DNA from: a bacterium | GTDB taxonomy: Bacteria; Patescibacteriota; Minisyncoccia; 2-02-FULL-40-12; IGHO2-12-FULL-4 | Direction of reading: 5' to 3' | Assembly: GCA_030695705.1 (NCBI GenBank) | Contig: JAUYPS010000045.1 | Coordinates: forward strand, 1-15,953 | DNA length: 15,953 nucleotides | Shown: piece by piece, positions 12,711 to 15,953 of the stretch | Numbering within the stretch: position 1 is the first letter of the stretch | Layout of the letters: each line of letters opens with the position of its first letter | The notes under the pieces: model-generated | Told to the model about the DNA's origin: nothing | What the model saw: only the letters and a program-made list of their open reading frames with translations | Databases searched by the model: none | Translations under genes and position numbers: made by a program

Positions 12711-13073
12711 ATGAGTAAATATAAAAATATTTTAGTAATGCTGGTTTTTGCAGTTATGTTGGTTATGCCTTTGGTGTCTATGGCTATTACCGCTCCTGGA
12801 CAGCCGATAGCGGGACAGGCAGTTACCTTGAATGAGGTGGAGAGGTTGATTGATGGTATTGCCAGATTTTTGATTGTTGTTTCGGTGATTGTGGCGGTTA
12901 TCTTTATCGTTTATGGCGGTATTCGATGGATTGCTGCACCGGGAGATCCGGCCGCGGCCAAGACGATTATCAAGAATGGTATTATTGGAGCCATCATCAT
13001 TTTGGGTGTAGGCGTGATTTTGCAGACCTTACAGGGAGTGATATCACGAACATTCTTCGGAACATTCCAATAA
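12711..13073 (+). CDS. VirB2/TrbC-like pilin-type protein (120 aa)
   Basis: The ATG at 12711 is preferred to the GTG at 12705, because GGGAGG (12700-12705) is a strong Shine-Dalgarno 5 bases ahead of it and overlaps the GTG. Residues 1-25 are a signal peptide (core LVMLVFAVMLVMPLVSMA). Residues 50-73 and 88-109 are two helices around the turn AAPGDPAAAKTIIKN, the most typical VirB2/TrbC turn in the cluster. A 45-base gap separates it from the preceding gene, unlike the ATGA-coupled genes before it, and its ribosome-binding site is the best in the cluster, so it may be made in larger amounts, as expected of a main pilin. It ends in a palindromic terminator that includes its stop codon. Confidence 0.85.
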   Translation: MSKYKNILVMLVFAVMLVMPLVSMAITAPGQPIAGQAVTLNEVERLIDGIARFLIVVSVIVAVIFIVYGGIRWIAAPGDPAAAKTIIKNGIIGAIIILGVGVILQTLQGVISRTFFGTFQ

Positions 13074-13095
13074 AAACTTCTGAGAAGTTTTTATT
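13069..13095. terminator. Perfect palindrome over the stop codon, terminator-like
   Basis: Arms 13069-13081 and 13083-13095 are exact complements around a single G; A-rich left foot and T-rich right foot (AGTTTTTATT). It includes the TAA at 13071-13073. Terminator in either direction. Confidence 0.65.
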
Positions 13096-13103
13096 CTTAA
13101 ATA

Positions 13104-13136
13104 AAGATAAAGCCCCGTTTAACGGGGCTTTATCTT
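13104..13136. terminator. Second strong palindromic terminator of the pilin-like cluster
   Basis: Arms 13104-13119 and 13121-13136 are exact complements; core GCCCCGTT/AACGGGGC with A/T feet (AAGATAAA, TTTATCTT). The T-richness lies within the 3' arm. It separates the cluster from the tRNA. Confidence 0.75.
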
Positions 13137-13163
13137 GGCTAAAGTCGGTTTTTGTTGTAAAAT
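13135..13163 (+). promoter_or_regulatory. Promoter of tRNA-Leu
   Basis: TTGGCT (13135-13140), 17-nt spacer and TAAAAT (13158-13163). Predicted start near 13170, seven bases before the mature tRNA. The -35 overlaps the last bases of the preceding terminator. Confidence 0.5.
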
Positions 13164-13176
13164 TGTGGGGTTAAAT

Positions 13177-13262
13177 GCGGGCATGGCGAAATAGCAGACG
13201 CGCCAGCTTTAGGAGCTGGTGGCCGCAAGGCCGTGGGGGTGCAAGTCCTCCTGCCCGCACCA
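13177..13262 (+). tRNA. tRNA-Leu (anticodon UAG), CCA encoded
   Basis: Acceptor GCGGGCA (13177-13183) pairs with TGCCCGC (13252-13258), discriminator A, CCA encoded at 13260-13262. Anticodon stem CCAGC/GCTGG around loop TTTAGGA gives anticodon TAG at 13210-13212 (reads CUN leucine codons). The long variable arm GGCC-gcaa-GGCC is class II, as expected for Leu. T stem GGGGG/CCTCC with one G-U pair. The T-loop reads TGCAAGT, so position 55 is G instead of the nearly universal U, and the D-loop has AG where GG (18-19) is expected. It probably acts as a normal leucine tRNA; the elbow contacts are unusual. Confidence 0.93.
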
Positions 13263-13303
13263 AAAACCAATACGCCACCCGGGTGGCGTATTGGTTTTTG
13301 GTG
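13258..13303 (+). terminator. 46-bp perfect palindrome: terminator that overlaps the tRNA 3' end
   Basis: Positions 13258-13280 and 13281-13303 are exact reverse complements. The left arm contains the last base of the acceptor stem, the discriminator and CCA; the right arm contains TTGGTTTTTGG. It terminates tRNA transcription and in the precursor could pair with the CCA end. Confidence 0.8.
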
Positions 13304-13356
13304 GAAATATGCTAGATTATTTGAAGGTTTTTTAACAAGAATTTTGAGAGGGAATA

Positions 13357-14511
13357 ATGAACAAGAAAGTTTTAGTTTTGGGTGCCGGCCGAGTAGGCAC
13401 AGCCATTGCTTTAGATCTTTCCGATAACTATAAAGTTGTGGTAGTTGATGCACATGCCGAAGCGCTTACGGAAGCACGTAAAGTATTTAAAAAAGCTAAT
13501 CGTAAAGTCGGGGTAACTCTTTGTGATTGTACTGATATAGATAGTTTCAAATCATTGGCCAAATATCCGGATCTGATAATAAACGCTTTGCCTGGGGCAG
13601 TCGGTTTTTTCGTTCTTAAAAATAGCATCCAGTGGGGAAAAAATATTATTGACATTTCTTTTGCCCCGGAAGACCCGCTTACCTTAAAAGATGTGGCGAA
13701 AAAAGCCGGAGTAACGGCGATAGTTGATTGTGGCATCGCCCCGGGCTTGAGTAATATGATTGCCGGATTTCATTATGGACAAATGAAGATGAACAGTTTT
13801 TCTTGCCGTGTGGGAGGGCTTCCCAAGAAAAAAAGTCCCCCTTTTAATTATAAGGCGCCATTTTCTCCCATAGATGTTTTGGCGGAATATATTCGTCCGG
13901 CCAGATTTATGGAACAGGGCAGGGTTGTTACAAAAAAGGCCTTGTCCGATATTGAAAATATTGTTTTCGAAGGCATCGGAGAGTTAGAGGCGTTTAATAC
14001 TGATGGACTGCGAACCCTTCTTAAAACACTAAAAGTGCCTTTTATGTGGGAAAAAACATTGCGTTATCCCGGACATGCCGAGCAAATGAAATTTCTTCGG
14101 AATGCCGGATTTTTTGATTCCAAATCCATAAAAGCGGGCGACACTTTTTTTTCTCCAATAGAGGTGACGACCCGACTCCTCCTTTCTCATTGGAAATATG
14201 CTCCCGGTGAAGAGGACTTAACCTTGATGCGGATCGTGGTAGACGGTGAAGAGGATTCGGAGAAAGTTCTTTATACCTATACTCTTTATGATGAGTATGA
14301 TCAGAAGACAAAGATGAGTTCTATGGCTAGGACGACCGGATTTACCTGCACAGCCGTGGCCCGTCTTTTGTTGGAAGGAAAAATAAAACAAACCGGATTA
14401 GTGACTCCGGAGGAATTAGGAATGGACCATCAAATTTTTGACGAAGTAGTTAATTATTTGAGAAGCAAAAATATTTCCTTGGATATAAAAAAAGTAACAT
14501 TTAAAAAATAA
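13357..14511 (+). CDS. Saccharopine dehydrogenase family protein
   Basis: 384 aa. ATG at 13357 with AGAGGG (13347-13352) as a modest Shine-Dalgarno. The N-terminal Rossmann domain is VLVLGAGRVGTAIALDL with the GAGRVG loop (residues 9-14) and an acidic Asp31 at the end of strand 2. The following CDCTD (56-60) and IINALPG match the saccharopine dehydrogenase NAD(P)-binding domain. The C-terminal domain (about 125-384) has VDCGIAPGLSNMIAG, GGLP and the FNTDGLRTL stretch of the lysine 6-dehydrogenase/saccharopine dehydrogenase C domain. The family oxidises or reduces amino-acid carbons at lysine or related substrates; this member's substrate is unknown. Cytoplasmic, single gene between the tRNA terminator and a convergent terminator. 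Confidence 0.9.
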   Translation: MNKKVLVLGAGRVGTAIALDLSDNYKVVVVDAHAEALTEARKVFKKANRKVGVTLCDCTDIDSFKSLAKYPDLIINALPGAVGFFVLKNSIQWGKNIIDISFAPEDPLTLKDVAKKAGVTAIVDCGIAPGLSNMIAGFHYGQMKMNSFSCRVGGLPKKKSPPFNYKAPFSPIDVLAEYIRPARFMEQGRVVTKKALSDIENIVFEGIGELEAFNTDGLRTLLKTLKVPFMWEKTLRYPGHAEQMKFLRNAGFFDSKSIKAGDTFFSPIEVTTRLLLSHWKYAPGEEDLTLMRIVVDGEEDSEKVLYTYTLYDEYDQKTKMSSMARTTGFTCTAVARLLLEGKIKQTGLVTPEELGMDHQIFDEVVNYLRSKNISLDIKKVTFKK

Positions 14512-14529
14512 GCGGCCCAGCCGCTTTTT
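14511..14529 (+). terminator. Intrinsic terminator after the dehydrogenase gene
   Basis: AGCGGC (14511-14516) pairs with GCCGCT (14520-14525) across a 3-nt loop, followed by a run of T to 14529. The stop codon's last A is the first stem base. The convergent VanW gene ends seven bases later. Confidence 0.85.
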
Positions 14530-14535
14530 GATTCT

Positions 14536-15702
14536 TTACTCCAGAGGGTTTCTTTCCAGCGGAAAAGAGGCGGGGGATTTATAGTTAGACCAAAAAGAGT
14601 CCTCTTTAACTTTTCCATCGGCAGTGGTAATTTTCCGAGTTAGAACGGTTTTCATGGAACCGTTGGTGTTTTGTTCCAAAATCTGCGGACTGTTCACTGA
14701 AACATTTCTTCCATCAGGAGAACCGAAAATTTCAAAAACAAGTTTTGTTCCTTCTATGCGGTTTTGAATTAAAAGATGTCCATTAGTGTCGTTGGTAAAA
14801 CGCAGATCGGTTACTCCGGGGTAAATAGTGGCATCGAATCCCTGGGGGTTGTAATAACGCACCGGAAAAGAATGGGGACGTCTTTCCAAAATAGGCAGAC
14901 CGGAGATAACCGCTGCCCTGAACAAGGTAGTAGAAACCTGGCAGATGCCTCCGCCATACTCTGAAACCAGCTTTCCACTTTTTATAACCAGTTCGGCCCG
15001 GTATCCTTCCTGCCCGTCAACTTCGCCCAGGTTCTGATTGAAAGAGAATTCTTCTCCGGATTTCACAATCAACCCTTGAAATTTGGCGGAACCTATTTTT
15101 ATGTTATGAATACGACCTGGCGACGAACCGATAAAATCGGACTCTCCTTTGGCTAATAAACTGGTGATGCCGAGTTCAGCCAAAGAATTCAAAGTAACCT
15201 CGGGGGGGATTTCATCTATGACAAGAGCGCCAGTTAACCGGCCTTGAGCAATTTCTTGGACTATTTTAGAGGCGGATTTGTTTACATTCAGCATAAGGCC
15301 ACTTTGGGACAAAGCAAATTCTTTAATGCGGTTTTCTGTTGCCGAGTATTCTACTTTGGCGTTAACCGGCTCTTTTTTTATGGTTGGGGACAGCTCTTCT
15401 AAGACCGAATTTAACTTTTTAAAATCAATTTTCAACTCATCTCTACCGGTATACTGGCGGTGATATGAAACAATGATACTACCGAGAGGGATATTTTTTT
15501 GTTTATCATTCCAGAAGACGGTAAAGTTCTTTTCTTTGGCGGCCAATAAGGACTGAGAAAAACTTCCCGCCAGTTCGTTGTCTACGTAAATTTTTTTGGC
15601 TACTTTTCGCTCTTTCGATAATTTGAAAATTTCCGCAACCAAAAAGCTCAGAATTAAAAAAAGGACGATGACTATTATTCCTAGTTTTTTGACTAATAGC
15701 AT
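14536..15702 (-). CDS. VanW-family protein, membrane-anchored (388 aa)
   Basis: The chosen start is the ATG at 15702, two bases after the Hsp20 stop, with AGAGAG as Shine-Dalgarno; a TTG at 15708 would overlap that stop as TTGA and is possible. A single N-terminal transmembrane helix (residues about 6-26, IIVIVLFLILSFLVAEIF) puts the rest outside. Residues about 45-190 form an extracytoplasmic region resembling the peptidoglycan-binding (PG_binding_4) part seen in YoaR. Residues about 195-310 form the VanW domain, with FNQNLGEVDGQEGYRAELVI, EYGGGICQVSTTLFRAAVISG and ERRPHSFPVRYYNPQGFDATIYPG as landmarks. About 80 residues follow. VanW's biochemical role is unknown; cell-wall association is likely. 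Confidence 0.88.
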   Translation of the reverse strand: MLLVKKLGIIVIVLFLILSFLVAEIFKLSKERKVAKKIYVDNELAGSFSQSLLAAKEKNFTVFWNDKQKNIPLGSIIVSYHRQYTGRDELKIDFKKLNSVLEELSPTIKKEPVNAKVEYSATENRIKEFALSQSGLMLNVNKSASKIVQEIAQGRLTGALVIDEIPPEVTLNSLAELGITSLLAKGESDFIGSSPGRIHNIKIGSAKFQGLIVKSGEEFSFNQNLGEVDGQEGYRAELVIKSGKLVSEYGGGICQVSTTLFRAAVISGLPILERRPHSFPVRYYNPQGFDATIYPGVTDLRFTNDTNGHLLIQNRIEGTKLVFEIFGSPDGRNVSVNSPQILEQNTNGSMKTVLTRKITTADGKVKEDSFWSNYKSPASFPLERNPLE

Positions 15703-15704
15703 CG

Positions 15705-15953
15705 TCAAATCTCTCTGGCTAACTTTGGCAGACGAATGGTTAATAGCCCGTTTTTGATCGAGGCCTTGGCTTGATCGACATTGATATCAGCGGGCAAAAT
15801 TACTGATCTGGAAAACGTTCCCCAGTGCAGTTCTTGGTGGAGATAGTCGTTGGGATCAATTGACTCCGCTCTTTGGCGGAAACCTTTGATGGTGATGGCA
15901 TCTTTAGCAATGGAAAGATCAATGTCATCTCCTTTGACTCCTGCTATAGCGGA
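15705..15953 (-). CDS. Hsp20/alpha-crystallin small heat-shock protein (C-terminal 82 aa, partial)
   Basis: Open from the right edge of the window, with TGA at 15705-15707 on the minus strand. It contains most of the alpha-crystallin domain: GDDIDLSIAKDAITIKGF, then YLHQELHWGTFSRSVILPAD and the hallmark A-x-x-x-N-G-x-L in KASIKNGLLTIRLPK. It ends a few residues after this, so the usual C-terminal I-x-I oligomerisation motif is reduced or absent (the protein ends KLAREI). Small heat-shock proteins hold unfolding proteins in an ATP-independent way. The stop is two bases from the VanW start, so the two are co-transcribed. Confidence 0.93.
   Translation of the reverse strand, partial: SAIAGVKGDDIDLSIAKDAITIKGFRQRAESIDPNDYLHQELHWGTFSRSVILPADINVDQAKASIKNGLLTIRLPKLAREI

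Noticed and set aside
15703..15708. TTG at 15708 as start of the VanW gene
   Set aside because: The Shine-Dalgarno would be only 2 bases away; ATG at 15702 has better spacing, though the TTG cannot be excluded.

Overview
The window looks like a chromosomal piece from a small-genome bacterium of the Candidate Phyla Radiation (Patescibacteria). This is an inference from style and content. There are several short 'hypothetical' membrane proteins, a four-domain ribosomal protein S1, an intein inside gyrase A, a run of VirB2/TrbC-like pilin paralogues, a membrane-anchored VanW protein, and many promoters placed so close to the start codon that transcripts should be leaderless. All long frames read cleanly in the standard bacterial code, and TGA is used as stop. 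No ribosomal RNA marker is present, so placement within the radiation is not possible.

Layout. (a) 1-750: a visibly more G+C-rich stretch with one or two ambiguous partial or overlapping frames and a small TM plus proline-rich protein (313-663), closed by a palindrome and an intrinsic terminator. (b) 755-1288: a perfect 38-nt palindrome, a 51-aa basic protein on the minus strand, and a roughly 190-nt region that folds into a closed multi-hairpin structure (candidate non-coding RNA). (c) 1289-7486: rpsA on the minus strand and, divergently, a UlaG-like metallo-hydrolase, a small membrane protein, and gyrA interrupted by a 473-residue intein with a LAGLIDADG endonuclease. (d) 7506-8329: a compact operon of a 59-aa two-helix membrane protein and a winged-helix/coiled-coil protein, driven by a promoter that carries a perfect inverted repeat. 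(e) 8370-8939: a class I methyltransferase with a leaderless promoter. (f) 9021-13136: a five-gene cluster on the plus strand made of an anchored solute-binding protein, a protein joining a VirB2-like two-helix segment to an M15/LAS-type peptidase domain, and three more VirB2/TrbC-like two-helix proteins with signal peptides. (g) 13135-13303: tRNA-Leu(UAG) with an unusual elbow and its own terminator. (h) 13357-14511: a saccharopine-dehydrogenase-family protein. (i) 14536-15953, minus strand: a VanW-domain protein preceded by the end of an Hsp20 gene.

How the parts may work together. The 9021-13073 block is the most coherent system. Four consecutive gene products share the same exported N-terminus plus paired C-terminal or core helices with a short Gly/Lys-rich turn, as in VirB2/TrbC pilins. 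One of them also carries a zinc DD-peptidase signature that could open the cell wall locally, and the first gene offers a sugar-binding-type receptor fold tethered to the membrane. A surface appendage or conjugation-like apparatus with a built-in wall hydrolase is a reasonable hypothesis. No ATPase or channel component (VirB4, VirB6, VirD4) is seen in the window, so function is unproven.

Other points to re-examine are the intein, which sits at a different GyrA position from the mycobacterial one and has an atypical block B, the structured RNA at 1043-1246, the in-frame palindromic repeat cluster at 10376-10485, and the tRNA with substituted 18/55 positions.
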